Shown here: positions 1 through 8,273 of the stretch, piece by piece | Layout of the letters: the number at the start of each line of letters is the position of its first letter | How positions within the stretch are numbered: the stretch's first letter is position 1 | Source: Cytobacillus gottheilii | Lineage (GTDB): Bacteria; Bacillota; Bacilli; Bacillales; Cytobacillaceae | Direction: 5' to 3' | DNA length: 64,000 bases | Assembly: GCF_001636345.1 (NCBI RefSeq) | Contig: NZ_KV440945.1 | Coordinates: 2,747,354 to 2,811,353, forward strand | The notes under the pieces: generated by a model | The model's input: the letters and a program-made list of their open reading frames with translations, nothing else | What the model was told of the DNA's origin: nothing | Database searches by the model: none | Translations under genes and position numbers: made by a program

Positions 1-229
1 TTGCAACAATTTGCGGAATTAAGTGTTCATATTTCGTTGTTTTATTTTGAGGAGGCAGCTGAAGATGCCCTTCAATTTGTCCTACAATCGTTAAGCAGTG
101 AATTTTTGAGTCTTGAGACAGCTGCGGTACATTGGTTTGTCCAAGCTGCTGAATTTTTTCCATTAATGGTGATGGTCTGTCCTCTTTTGGCTGCTCTTGG
201 CCGTCATTGTTTTGCATTTGGTGATCCAT
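1..229 (-). CDS. tepA: Translocation-enhancing protein TepA, ClpP-like (N-terminal part, cut by window edge)
   Basis: Reading down from the ATG at 229-227 gives 76 codons that run off the window. The translation contains the segments [38 protein letters not shown] and [13 protein letters not shown], which match the start of B. subtilis TepA (YmfB) as I remember it. TepA is a cytoplasmic ClpP/SppA-fold serine-protease homologue linked to protein export. Only the region before the protease core is visible, so catalytic residues cannot be checked. The start was chosen because GGGAG lies about 9 bases upstream; an overlapping ATG 6 bases earlier is out of frame and stops after nine codons. The position downstream of rnjB agrees with the B. 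subtilis order. Confidence 0.88.
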   Translation of the reverse strand, partial: MDHQMQNNDGQEQPKEDRPSPLMEKIQQLGQTNVPQLSQDSKIHCLTIVGQIEGHLQLPPQNKTTKYEHLIPQIVA

Positions 230-259
230 CCATATTTCTCCCTTCAAGCAATATATGGA

Positions 260-266
260 TAGTATG
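260..266 (-). promoter_or_regulatory. Possible forespore (sigma-G-type) -10 element before tepA
   Basis: On the minus strand the heptamer CATACTA lies about 30 bases before the tepA start codon. CATACTA is the sigma-G -10 consensus. The region 17-18 bases upstream (around AGAATG) is a poor match to the sigma-G -35. This may be chance. Confidence 0.2.
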
Positions 267-360
267 AGCGGTTCTTGGAATTTCATTCTGATATAATGAC
301 ATTCCTTTAGGAGCAGAAAGGGACTGCCGCTGATTAGGTCTGACAAACAGCAGTGAAGAG

Positions 361-393
361 AAAAAAACCCGGCAGATAGATCTGCCAGGTTTC
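361..393 (-). terminator. Intrinsic terminator of rnjB
   Basis: On the minus strand an AACCTGGCAGA arm pairs with TCTGCCGGGTT and is followed by a run of seven T. It starts about 10 bases after the rnjB stop codon and separates rnjB from tepA. Confidence 0.9.
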
Positions 394-401
394 CTATTCG
401 T

Positions 402-2066
402 TTATGCTTCCATTAAGATCGGCAGAATCATAGGTCTGCGTTTTGTCTGATCGTATAGGAATTGGTAGAGATGGTCGCGCATATCCTGTTTAATAGATGA
501 CCAGTCAAATGAAGATTCAGCCAATTTCTTTTCAACAACCTCTTTGACAAGCTGAGAGGCGTCAATCAGCAGCTGTTCTGATTCCCTCACATAAACAAAT
601 CCTCTGGTGATGATTTCTGGTCCAGCCGCAATCTTTTTTTCCTTTTTGTTTAGCGTGACAACGACAAGGAGGATACCATCCTGTGATAACAGTTTACGGT
701 CTCTTAAAACGATGTTCCCAACATCGCCAACACCGCTTCCGTCGATTAATACATTCCCTGCAGTAATTTTACCGGCGGTACGGAACATGCCGTTTTTATA
801 TTCAAAGCTTTCTCCTTTATCCGGGATAAAGATATTGCTTTTTTCTACGCCGCATTCTGCCGCAACCTTAGCATGGGCTTTAAGCATTCTATATTCGCCA
901 TGTACAGGCATAAAGAATTTGGGATTCATCATATTAATCATAAACTTCAATTCTTCTTGACTGCCATGACTAGAGGTATTAAATGTTCCTTTTCCGGAAA
1001 TAACATCTGCACCAGCTCTATAGAGCATATCAACAGTTTTAGAAATAAATAGCTCTGTTCCAGGAACGACTGATGCAGCAATTAGAACTGTATCACCTTT
1101 TTTTATATTGATATGACGATGAGATTGCTTGGCCATTTTTTGAAGGACTTCAATTGGTTCACCTTGAGAACCTGTCGTCATTACAACAACCTGCTGATCA
1201 TCATAACTTGAGATTTCTGATAAAGTAATGATCATATCTTCATCCACTTGCAGATAATTCAAAGAAAGGGCGATTTGATAGACTTTCTTCAGGCTTTTGC
1301 CGGCTACTGCCACTTTTCTTCCTGTTTCAGCTGCAGCATCAAATATATGCTGCATGCGAACTAAATCTGACGCGAAGGTTGCTGCTACAATCCTGCCTTG
1401 TGCTTGTTCAAAGATGCTGATTAGCTCCTTCAATACGATCGCCTCAGACTTTGTGTAGCCTGGTTTTTCTGCCTCGGTACTATCAGAGAGCAGGCATAGT
1501 ACCCCCTCTTCCCCAATTCTGGCCATCTTGCCGATGTCAGCTTTGTATAAACTTGAAGCCGCTTGATCAAATTTAAAGTCTCCTGTATAAACAATGGCAC
1601 CTTCAGATGTATGTATACTTATGCCGACACTGTCGGGTATGCTATGGGTTGTCCGAAAAAAAGAAACCTGCGCAGATTCAAATTCCAAATGAGTTTCAGC
1701 CTGAATTTCAATCAGCTGTGCTTTGCCTTTAAATTCATTTTCCTTCAATTTTGCCTGTGCTAAAGCCAGCGTTAATTTCGTTCCATATACAGGCACTTGC
1801 AGAACTCTTAAAATATACGATAATGCCCCGATATGATCTTCATGTCCGTGCGTAAGAAAAATTCCGACCACGCGATCTTTGTTTTGCTCTAAATACGAAA
1901 TATCCGGTATCACGATATCGATCCCCAGCATTTCATTTTCAGGATACATAAGACCCGCATCGAGAACATAAATATCCTCGTCCACTTCCACTAAATACAT
2001 GTTTTTGCCTAATTCTCCGACTCCCCCGAGTGGTGTAATCTTGATGCTTTCATTCTGTCTGTTCAA
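402..2066 (-). CDS. rnjB: Ribonuclease J (RNase J2 locus)
   Basis: This is a 554-residue metallo-beta-lactamase/beta-CASP ribonuclease of the RNase J family, which acts in mRNA decay and 5' processing as part of the J1/J2 complex. The frame stays open upstream to 2213, but a TTG at 2066-2064 preceded by GGAGG at 9-base spacing gives a protein that starts [20 protein letters not shown] and has the family length, so I use that start. Visible motifs are HGHEDH at residues 73-78, the HSIPDS and TGDFKFD segments of the nuclease fold, TTGSQGEP in the beta-CASP domain, and PVHGEYRM with its histidine. B. subtilis RNase J2 at this locus has a degenerate metal motif as I recall; here the motif is complete. 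Position next to dapA supports the rnjB (ymfA) assignment rather than rnjA. Confidence 0.93.
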   Translation of the reverse strand: MNRQNESIKITPLGGVGELGKNMYLVEVDEDIYVLDAGLMYPENEMLGIDIVIPDISYLEQNKDRVVGIFLTHGHEDHIGALSYILRVLQVPVYGTKLTLALAQAKLKENEFKGKAQLIEIQAETHLEFESAQVSFFRTTHSIPDSVGISIHTSEGAIVYTGDFKFDQAASSLYKADIGKMARIGEEGVLCLLSDSTEAEKPGYTKSEAIVLKELISIFEQAQGRIVAATFASDLVRMQHIFDAAAETGRKVAVAGKSLKKVYQIALSLNYLQVDEDMIITLSEISSYDDQQVVVMTTGSQGEPIEVLQKMAKQSHRHINIKKGDTVLIAASVVPGTELFISKTVDMLYRAGADVISGKGTFNTSSHGSQEELKFMINMMNPKFFMPVHGEYRMLKAHAKVAAECGVEKSNIFIPDKGESFEYKNGMFRTAGKITAGNVLIDGSGVGDVGNIVLRDRKLLSQDGILLVVVTLNKKEKKIAAGPEIITRGFVYVRESEQLLIDASQLVKEVVEKKLAESSFDWSSIKQDMRDHLYQFLYDQTKRRPMILPILMEA

Positions 2067-2351
2067 TGTATGTTTCCTCCTATATTTCTTTAGCCGACCG
2101 TAATCAGTTATCCATATTATACTTGAACAATGAAAATGATGACAACCAGAATTATGCAAATAGTTAGGAATACTGATCTGAATTTTATGAAAATAATAGA
2201 ATTTCCGCATCATTAGTACATTTCACTATGCACTTTTACAGGTATTAAACTGATTAACATAATACTGTTTCACAGTCTTAGTGGTTATTAGATAGGATAT
2301 TAGAAATAGATGATCCACTCTATCGCTTATAAAATCATTATTCGATTATAT

Positions 2352-2406
2352 AAAAAACCCGAACAATTCAGCAGATTATCTGGAAAATATCTGCTAATTG
2401 TTCGGG
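2352..2406 (-). terminator. Intrinsic terminator of asd-dapG-dapA
   Basis: A long stem has CCCGAACAAT at 2358-2367 pairing with ATTGTTCGGG at 2397-2406, and is extended by AGCAGAT/ATCTGCT inside. On the minus strand it is followed by TTTTTT. It lies about 40 bases after the dapA stop. Confidence 0.92.
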
Positions 2407-2446
2407 TATATCATGGGCAGTATGACTTACATTTCATTCTCACGTT

Positions 2447-3310
2447 TTAGATCAGTTCTGCTAATTTTGCTCTTTCTTCCTGAGTTAATGGAACCATTGG
2501 CAAACGAACGGAGCCAACATCAAGTCCGCGCATTTGTAAAGCCGTTTTTACTGGAGCCGGACTAGGGGCTGCAAAAAGACCTTCCATGACAGGAAGCAGC
2601 TTTTGATGGATTTTTGCTGCTTTTTCGTTTTCATTGTTTAAGAACGCATGAACCATTTCTTGCATTTCATCTCCAAGAATGTGAGATGCAACTGAAACAA
2701 CCCCAGCTCCGCCAATTGCAAGTACTGGAAGTGTAATGCCATCATCCCCGCTGTATAGAGAAAAATCATCGGCTGTGCCGGCAATGATTTCTGTCATTGC
2801 ATTTAAATTTCCGCTCGCTTCCTTAACAGCTGTAATATTCGGGATTTTAGAAAGGCGGATAATGGTTTCAGGTGTCATATTAACAACTGATCTGCCTGGA
2901 ATATTATAAACCATCACTGGAAGTGCAGTGCTTTCAGCAACAGCTTTAAAATGCTGATATAAGCCTTCCTGATTTGGTTTATTATAATATGGCGCAACGA
3001 TCATAACAGCATCAACGCCGATTTTTTCTGCTTTCTTTGTTAAATCAATCGATTCGTACGTGTTGTTGCTGCCTGTTCCCGCAATGACTGGAACACGCTT
3101 ATCAACAACCTTGACAACATGCTGAAACAAAGCAAGCTTTTCTTCCTTTGTTAACGTAGGTGATTCCCCTGTTGTTCCTGCAATAACAAGAGAATCTGTG
3201 CCATGCTCTATTAAATGATTGACTAACTGTGTTGTTTTTATAAAATCTACATGGCCTTTGCTGTCAAATGGTGTGACCATCGCTGTAGAAACTCTTCCAA
3301 ATTGAATCAT
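2447..3310 (-). CDS. dapA: 4-hydroxy-tetrahydrodipicolinate synthase
   Basis: DapA condenses pyruvate with aspartate semialdehyde in the lysine/diaminopimelate pathway. In spore formers its product is also the substrate for dipicolinate synthase. The 287-residue protein is a class I aldolase TIM barrel with the expected residues in place: GTTGES with Thr47, Tyr135 in YNIPGRS, and the Schiff-base Lys163 in AVKEASGN. It is the last gene of asd-dapG-dapA, starts 24 bases after dapG and is followed by a strong terminator. Together with spoVFA/spoVFB just upstream it forms a compact route from aspartate to cell-wall DAP and spore dipicolinate. The start ATG has a GGAGTGGAAC ribosome site. Confidence 0.97.
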   Translation of the reverse strand: MIQFGRVSTAMVTPFDSKGHVDFIKTTQLVNHLIEHGTDSLVIAGTTGESPTLTKEEKLALFQHVVKVVDKRVPVIAGTGSNNTYESIDLTKKAEKIGVDAVMIVAPYYNKPNQEGLYQHFKAVAESTALPVMVYNIPGRSVVNMTPETIIRLSKIPNITAVKEASGNLNAMTEIIAGTADDFSLYSGDDGITLPVLAIGGAGVVSVASHILGDEMQEMVHAFLNNENEKAAKIHQKLLPVMEGLFAAPSPAPVKTALQMRGLDVGSVRLPMVPLTQEERAKLAELI

Positions 3311-3334
3311 TGTTCCACTCCTTCGTACGGTTGC

Positions 3335-4579
3335 TTATTGATCTTTTTTTTCGTATTCTGCTGCGTCTTTTTCTAGATGGAAGGCACCGTGCAGTGCATT
3401 CACCGCTTTTGCCAGATCTGCTTGTTTTACAAGCACCCAAATGGTTGTATGGCTATCTGCAGACTGAAGGATTCTAATACCCTGCTCTGATAAAGCTGTA
3501 ACAATTTTTGAAGCCACTCCCGGTACACCCTGCATTCCTGCTCCAACAACAGATACCTTTGCACAGGCTTTTTCAAAATTTGGTTCGTGACCAAGACCTT
3601 TCAAAACGGAAATCGCCCGATCTGTCATTTCTTCGGTAACCGTGTAAGTAACTCCGTTAGGATAAATATTAATAAAATCAACACTTATTCCTTCATTAGC
3701 CATTGCTTTAAATACTTCTGATTGCAGGTTGTATTGATCTTTTTTAGCGACCACTTTAATTTGTGTGACGTTTGGAACGTGAGCAATCCCAGTTACCGGA
3801 CGCTCTTTAATATCTGTTCCCCTGCTGTTGCGATTAATCGTTGTAACAAGGGTTCCGGGGCTATCACTATAGGTCGAGCGGATTCGAATCGGAATTTTAG
3901 ACTGCATGGCAATCTCTACAGCACGGGGGTGTATAACCTTTGCTCCTTGATAGGCCATGTTGCAAACCTCAGTATAGGTGACTACTGATAATGGTCTTGC
4001 TTTTTCCGCAATACGCGGATCGGCAGTCATGATTCCTTCCACATCGGTAAAAATATCAATCCATTCCGAATTTAATGCAGCACCCAATGCAGCAGCAGAT
4101 GTATCGCTTCCGCCTCTGCCAATGGTTGTGACATCGCCATTCTTAGCTGATCCCTGAAAGCCGGCTACGACCACTGCATCATGATGCTCAAGTTCGCTCA
4201 GCAGACGCGCACATTTCATATCAATAATTTTAGCATTTGTATGATCATTGTTAGTACGGAATCCAGCTTGGGCACCTGTAAGAGATGTAGCTGAGATCCC
4301 TTCCTGACGCAGCATATTTGTAAATACAACACTTGAAATGACTTCACCGCATGATAATAATAAATCGGTTTCTCTTTTATTAATCAATGCTTCACCTGAC
4401 TGAACAAGCGACAGCAACGTATCCGTTGCATATGGGTCTCCCTTACGGCCCATTGCTGATACAACAACTACCGCTTTATAGCCATCTGCAATCGCATTTT
4501 TTATATGCCTTAAGGCATGTCTGCGGCTTTCTTCATCTTTAACAGATGTTCCGCCGAATTTTTGCACGACGATTTTCAT
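3335..4579 (-). CDS. dapG: Aspartate kinase I
   Basis: DapG phosphorylates aspartate, the first step of the lysine/DAP/threonine/methionine branch. The 414-residue protein starts with the kinase signature KFGGTSV and carries GRGGSDTSA in the nucleotide-binding domain. The last about 140 residues, from VTGIAHVPNVTQI on, look like the tandem ACT regulatory domains. Its place between asd and dapA marks it as the DapG type (DAP-controlled in B. subtilis) rather than the lysine-regulated LysC. No lysine-riboswitch-like leader is visible upstream, in line with that. It begins 37 bases after the asd stop, so the two genes are probably co-transcribed. Confidence 0.95.
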   Translation of the reverse strand: MKIVVQKFGGTSVKDEESRRHALRHIKNAIADGYKAVVVVSAMGRKGDPYATDTLLSLVQSGEALINKRETDLLLSCGEVISSVVFTNMLRQEGISATSLTGAQAGFRTNNDHTNAKIIDMKCARLLSELEHHDAVVVAGFQGSAKNGDVTTIGRGGSDTSAAALGAALNSEWIDIFTDVEGIMTADPRIAEKARPLSVVTYTEVCNMAYQGAKVIHPRAVEIAMQSKIPIRIRSTYSDSPGTLVTTINRNSRGTDIKERPVTGIAHVPNVTQIKVVAKKDQYNLQSEVFKAMANEGISVDFINIYPNGVTYTVTEEMTDRAISVLKGLGHEPNFEKACAKVSVVGAGMQGVPGVASKIVTALSEQGIRILQSADSHTTIWVLVKQADLAKAVNALHGAFHLEKDAAEYEKKDQ

Positions 4580-4616
4580 CTAAACACCTCTAATGTTCTC
4601 TTAGCTTTTGAAGTTT

Positions 4617-5666
4617 TTATTTAACTAACCCTAATTTAATCAGGCTTTCTGCTATTTGAACAGAATTCCAGGCAGCGCCCTTTAATAAGTTGTCAGATAC
4701 AACCCACATATGGAAACCTTCCGGCACATCTATATCCTGACGAATACGTCCGACAAATACATCATTGCTGCCAACACAATTAGCAGGCATAGGATAAATC
4801 TGTTCCTGCGGCTGATCTTGAAGAACCACTCCCGGCGCTTTTTCTAAAAGAGCCTGAATGTCAGCAACAGCAGCATCCGCACTGTCAAGCTCAACATAAA
4901 CGGACTCAGAATGGCCCGTAGCTACCGGCAAACGCACGCATGTAGCCGCAACCTTTAAGTCTTCGCTATGCATGATCTTTTTTGTTTCGTTGATCATTTT
5001 CATTTCTTCAAAAGTGAAACCGTTCTCTGTGAATTTATCGATTTGCGGAATCGCGTTAAAAGCTATTTGATAATGCTTCTTGTCTCCCTTTACTGGCAGG
5101 ATTTCTGGTGTAAAAGGTTCATTATTTAAAATCGCTTGTGTTTGCTGTGTTAATTCCTCAACAGCTGCAGCGCCAGAGCCTGAAACAGCCTGGTACGTTG
5201 ATACTATTACTTTTTTAAGACCGTATTTTTCTTTCAATGGCTGCAGTGCTACAACCATTTGAATGGTCGAGCAGTTTGGATTGGCAATGATGCCTTTGTG
5301 ATTCAATAAATCTTGTTCATTTACCTCTGGCACAACTAAAGGAACATTCTCATCCATGCGGAATGCACTTGTATTATCGACCACAATTGCACCATGCTCA
5401 ACAGCTGCAGGAGCAAGCTCTTTTGAAACACTGCCTCCAGCGCTAAATAAGGCAATATCCACACCTTGAAAGCTTTCCGGCTTTGCCTCTTCCAGTTTAT
5501 ATTCTACCCCTTTAAAAGAAACTGTCTTCCCTGCAGAACGTGCAGATGATAACAGTGTTAATTTACTGATTGGAAAATCTCTTTTTTCTAATGTTTGCAG
5601 CATCTGCTGTCCTACAGCACCAGTAGCACCTACAACAGCTACATGAAATCCTTTTTTCTCGCTCAC
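4617..5666 (-). CDS. asd: Aspartate-semialdehyde dehydrogenase
   Basis: Asd reduces aspartyl phosphate to aspartate semialdehyde with NADPH. The 349-residue protein has the N-terminal Rossmann motif VVGATGAVGQQM at residues 10-22 and the catalytic cysteine at residue 132 in NPNCST. Translation starts at a GTG (5666-5664) with AAGGGG about 8 bases upstream. It is the first gene of asd-dapG-dapA. A 387-bp gap separates it from spoVFB, so it most likely has its own promoter there, although I could not pick a convincing one. Confidence 0.96.
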   Translation of the reverse strand: MSEKKGFHVAVVGATGAVGQQMLQTLEKRDFPISKLTLLSSARSAGKTVSFKGVEYKLEEAKPESFQGVDIALFSAGGSVSKELAPAAVEHGAIVVDNTSAFRMDENVPLVVPEVNEQDLLNHKGIIANPNCSTIQMVVALQPLKEKYGLKKVIVSTYQAVSGSGAAAVEELTQQTQAILNNEPFTPEILPVKGDKKHYQIAFNAIPQIDKFTENGFTFEEMKMINETKKIMHSEDLKVAATCVRLPVATGHSESVYVELDSADAAVADIQALLEKAPGVVLQDQPQEQIYPMPANCVGSNDVFVGRIRQDIDVPEGFHMWVVSDNLLKGAAWNSVQIAESLIKLGLVK

Positions 5667-6053
5667 TTCGTGTTTCCCCTTCCGTCTCCATATATTTCAT
5701 CTTCATTTAATAAATCGTGGGTAAAAACCGCGAAAATCCAATACAGCATAAACATCATTCAAAAGCTGTATGGTTTGATTAAACTCTAGAGATCGAGTTC
5801 CACTTCATTTTATCATATTCACTCATTAAAGAATAAGTTTTTATTATGTTAGGATTAGCAATGTTTTCTGTGGTTTTGGATCTCCAGCAGTATGGTGGAT
5901 TGAACGTTTTTATACCACTTCTTTTAAATGTCGGAACTTCATAAGAATATGTGGAGAAAGTTTTGCGGGTTTTTGTATTATAGAGGTACTTCACATTTAA
6001 ATGGAACTGGAGCAAGCTCCTTCTGCAGCAGACTTGCTCCCTTTTTTATTACA
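5667..6053. other. Intergenic region between spoVFB and asd
   Basis: This AT-rich gap of about 390 bases should contain the asd promoter on the minus strand. I see an imperfect hairpin (ATACAGC at 5741-5747 with GCTGTAT at 5765-5771) inside the asd leader and a terminator-like palindrome near the spoVFB end. Open frames here (for example 5779-6015 minus) have no ribosome site and look non-coding. Confidence 0.6.
6009..6047. terminator. Terminator-like palindrome after spoVFB
   Basis: GGAGCAAG (6009-6016) pairs with CTTGCTCC (6033-6040). The T-run (6042-6047) is on the plus-strand side, so as a minus-strand terminator for spoVFB it is imperfect because its 3' side reads AGTTCC. It may act on both strands or only mark the mRNA 3' end. 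Confidence 0.45.
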
Positions 6054-6647
6054 CTAGTCTTTATAGCGTTCAACGATCACAGGCTGAAGCTGTCTTCCTT
6101 CGATGGCGGATTCAATTGTTTCAGAGATTAGAGTCATTCTTGCGACCATAGAATTTGGTTTATTCACTGGATCATCTTGGCCATATGGAATAAAATAAAT
6201 ATTTTTCGTTGCCATTAGTCTCATTAAATTAACACCATTTAAACCTAAAGCATCATTTGTGGAGATGCCAAGAACGACAGGGCTGCCATTTCGCAATGTC
6301 GCTTTAGCCGCCATCAGGACAGGGGAATCTGTCATGGCATTTGCAAATTTGCTCATTGAATTTCCAGTTAATGGTGCTACAACCATACAATCAAGCGGCA
6401 GCTTCGGACCAAGAGGTTCAGCAGCAACAATCGAGTCAATTGCCTTGTTGCCTGTTAAATCTTCGATGCGCTTTACCCAGTCTTCCCCTTTTCCAAATCT
6501 AGTTGTTGTGTTTTTCACCGTAAAAGTAACTACTGGAATAACTTCCGCGCCAGCATTAACAAGTTTTTCGATTTCAGGAAAGACTGCATCATACGTACAA
6601 TGCGAGCCTGTTAGACCGAAGCCGATGCGTTTTCCTTTTAAGCTCAT
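6054..6647 (-). CDS. spoVFB: Dipicolinate synthase subunit B
   Basis: SpoVFB is the flavoprotein-like subunit of dipicolinate synthase, which makes the spore-core compound dipicolinic acid in the mother cell. The 197-residue protein has the family's early motif GKRIGFGLTGSHCTYDAV and the segment VVAPLTGNSMSKFANAMTD, both typical of the flavoprotein (UbiX/CoaC-like) fold. Its start codon overlaps the end of spoVFA by 4 bases, which indicates translational coupling in a two-gene operon. Confidence 0.96.
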   Translation of the reverse strand: MSLKGKRIGFGLTGSHCTYDAVFPEIEKLVNAGAEVIPVVTFTVKNTTTRFGKGEDWVKRIEDLTGNKAIDSIVAAEPLGPKLPLDCMVVAPLTGNSMSKFANAMTDSPVLMAAKATLRNGSPVVLGISTNDALGLNGVNLMRLMATKNIYFIPYGQDDPVNKPNSMVARMTLISETIESAIEGRQLQPVIVERYKD

Positions 6648-7546
6648 GATTGCTGCTCCTTTCTTGTCTGTAATTCTTCTCCTATTAACTGAGTTAATAC
6701 ATTAGCCAAAATCTGCCCTGCTGTTTTGGGCGCCACAATCCCCGGTAAACCTGGAGCCAGCAATGCTTTCACTCCACGTTTTTCAGCATATCTGAAATCG
6801 GTACCGCCCGGCTTTGAAGCCAAATCTATGATTAATGTATGAACAGGCAGTTTGGAGATAACAGAAGCTGTTAAGACAAGATGCGGGATCGTATTAATGC
6901 AGATATCTGTATTTGCAACAGCTTTTTCAATGTCATCCATATGAAACGGAGTCATTCCCATTTCAGTAATTCTAGCAATATGTGCACTCTGTCTCGCTCC
7001 AACTTTTACTTTAGCGCCTAAGGCCTGAAATGTTCTCGCTGTGCTCATACCTGTACGTCCAAGACCCAAAACGGTAATTTCTGAGCCATGAATGGTAAAA
7101 TCAGTATGCTGAATCGCCATCATAATGGTTCCTTCAACAGTGGGAATTGAATTATAGATGGCTACATCATCCCGCTCAAAGAGCTTCACAAGTTTGCGAT
7201 TTGCCTTTTCCGTAATTTCGGTTAAATAATCATTCGAAATACCGGAGTAAATCGTGCAATGGGAAGGAGTCTGGTCTAATATTTCTTGATTTAAATAAAC
7301 CTTTTCATTTGAAAAGATGGTTTCGACTTTTCCTTCCAGACTTGTTCCTGCAACAGGCAAAATAATGTGATCTATATTCGAAAAATCAACTTCATCAAGT
7401 TTTTCCTTTGCCGCTCCGGTAAAAGCGTGATCCAATTGCTCAAAGCCAATTAAGGATAGCTTTGCATCCAGCTCGGTTAGCTTGCGAATAATTTCCAGCT
7501 GCCTTGCATCTCCGCCGATAACTGCGATTTGTAATCCTGTCAGCAT
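6644..7546 (-). CDS. spoVFA: Dipicolinate synthase subunit A
   Basis: SpoVFA is the dehydrogenase-like subunit of dipicolinate synthase. The frame is open to 7576, but the ATG at 7546 preceded by AAGGTGAG gives the known start MLTGLQIAVIGGDARQLEII and 300 residues. An N-terminal dinucleotide fold is followed by a second Rossmann segment at about residue 158 (VLGLGRTGMSTARTF). Near the C-terminus lies LLAPGLPGIVAPKTAGQI, highly conserved in the family. The gene opens the spoVFA-spoVFB operon and is separated from ymxH by a terminator. A sigma-K-like promoter lies just upstream, which fits late mother-cell expression. Confidence 0.96.
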   Translation of the reverse strand: MLTGLQIAVIGGDARQLEIIRKLTELDAKLSLIGFEQLDHAFTGAAKEKLDEVDFSNIDHIILPVAGTSLEGKVETIFSNEKVYLNQEILDQTPSHCTIYSGISNDYLTEITEKANRKLVKLFERDDVAIYNSIPTVEGTIMMAIQHTDFTIHGSEITVLGLGRTGMSTARTFQALGAKVKVGARQSAHIARITEMGMTPFHMDDIEKAVANTDICINTIPHLVLTASVISKLPVHTLIIDLASKPGGTDFRYAEKRGVKALLAPGLPGIVAPKTAGQILANVLTQLIGEELQTRKEQQS

Positions 7547-7603
7547 GCAACACTCACCTTCTTTTAAAGAATCCATATAGACTCTTTTACTGAACTACTT
7601 CAA

Positions 7604-7631
7604 CATCTTATGTTCATAAGAATCATTCGGT
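7604..7631 (-). promoter_or_regulatory. Candidate sigma-K promoter of spoVFAB
   Basis: On the minus strand AC (7631-7630), a 17-base spacer and CATAAGATG (7612-7604) match the sigma-K pattern AC-N16/17-CATANNNTA apart from the last base. The -10 lies about 58 bases before the spoVFA start and downstream of the ymxH terminator. In B. subtilis this operon is known to be sigma-K dependent. Confidence 0.6.
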
Positions 7632-7645
7632 GAGTTTTCCAACAT

Positions 7646-7680
7646 AAAAAGAGCGAATAACTCCATGCGGTTATTCGCTC
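7646..7680 (-). terminator. Intrinsic terminator of ymxH
   Basis: A perfect 10-bp stem (GAGCGAATAA at 7651-7660, TTATTCGCTC at 7671-7680) is followed by TTTTT on the minus strand, directly after the ymxH stop. Confidence 0.93.
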
Positions 7681-7686
7681 TTTGTC

Positions 7687-7932
7687 TTATTCAGTTCCAT
7701 CAGGAATATCAATGATGATCATGTCATTGCCGATTTTTTGTATATGGCTCCAAGGTACACGCACCTCCGTGCCTTGCCGCTTAAATCCAAACCATTTAAC
7801 ATTCGGAATTAGCAATGCCTGTATTTGCCCTGTGGTTTCATTAATCTCTAAGTCTGTTTGACCCAGTACACCAAGCCGTTCAGCTTTTTTTACATCGACA
7901 ATCTCTTTGCCGCTAAGTTCACTCAGTCGCAT
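7687..7932 (-). CDS. ymxH: YlmC/YmxH family sporulation-associated PRC-barrel protein
   Basis: This 81-residue protein starts MRLSELSGKEIVDVKKAERL, the hallmark of the YlmC/YmxH family, and reads as a single PRC-barrel-like domain (VRVPWSHIQKIGNDMIIIDI near the end). The family is conserved in spore formers, but its biochemical role is not established. In B. subtilis the gene sits directly after mlpA; here the two are separated by an IS element and repeats, so ymxH must now have its own promoter or rely on IS-derived transcription. GGAGGC lies upstream of the ATG. Confidence 0.9.
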   Translation of the reverse strand: MRLSELSGKEIVDVKKAERLGVLGQTDLEINETTGQIQALLIPNVKWFGFKRQGTEVRVPWSHIQKIGNDMIIIDIPDGTE

Positions 7933-8116
7933 GCGGAAGCCTCCAATTATTAAGTCTTCGTATTCTTTGTACTATTTTATTGACCAAGTTCTCTATTTAG
8001 AAGTGATTTAACGACCCACATTGTAGAAAATATAGGTTATGGTAAAACGTGAGGGTGGAATATGTGCTTTTAATACAGCAGCCCTCTTTTTCGTTGTAAT
8101 GATGGATAAAATAAGC

Positions 8117-8127
8117 GGACATTTTCC
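8117..8127. repeat. Left target-site duplication of the IS element
   Basis: GGACATTTTCC directly abuts the left inverted repeat and matches the right copy GGAGTTTTTCC at 9664-9674 in 9 of 11 positions. A length of 11 bp is normal for IS4-family elements. Confidence 0.65.
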
Positions 8128-8211
8128 ACTAGCATTGCATATGTATCCACAGGCCACAAATAACCCCCTATTAATTAAAAAATAGGAGGCTATTTTATGG
8201 ACGAAAACAAA

Positions 8212-8272
8212 AAAGTCTCCTAAAGTAGAAGCTGAACCCACGTTATCCGTGACTGCTACTAAAGGAGACTTT
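8212..8272 (+). promoter_or_regulatory. Hairpin that would hide the transposase ribosome-binding site
   Basis: A 17-base arm at 8212-8228 (AAAGTCTCCTAAAGTAG) pairs at 15 of 17 positions with 8256-8272 (CTACTAAAGGAGACTTT). The right arm contains the GGAG ribosome site and ends one base before the ATG. A transcript entering from outside the IS would carry both arms and sequester the site. One started inside the loop would not. Similar anti-read-through hairpins are known for IS10, IS50 and IS231. Confidence 0.7.
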
Positions 8273-8273
8273 C

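Noticed and set aside
2067..2213. N-terminal extension of rnjB to the first ATG
   Set aside because: The added residues do not resemble RNase J, and a TTG behind GGAGG gives the family length.
5779..6015. 78-codon minus-strand open frame between spoVFB and asd
   Set aside because: No ribosome site, no recognisable protein, and it runs through the terminator-like palindrome.
5667..6053. Lysine riboswitch upstream of asd-dapG-dapA
   Set aside because: The leader is AT-rich and lacks the conserved multi-helix lysine-aptamer segments; dapG-type kinases are not usually under this riboswitch.
8008..8241. 77-codon minus-strand open frame across the left IS end
   Set aside because: It crosses the IS boundary and the left inverted repeat and has no ribosome site or recognisable sequence.
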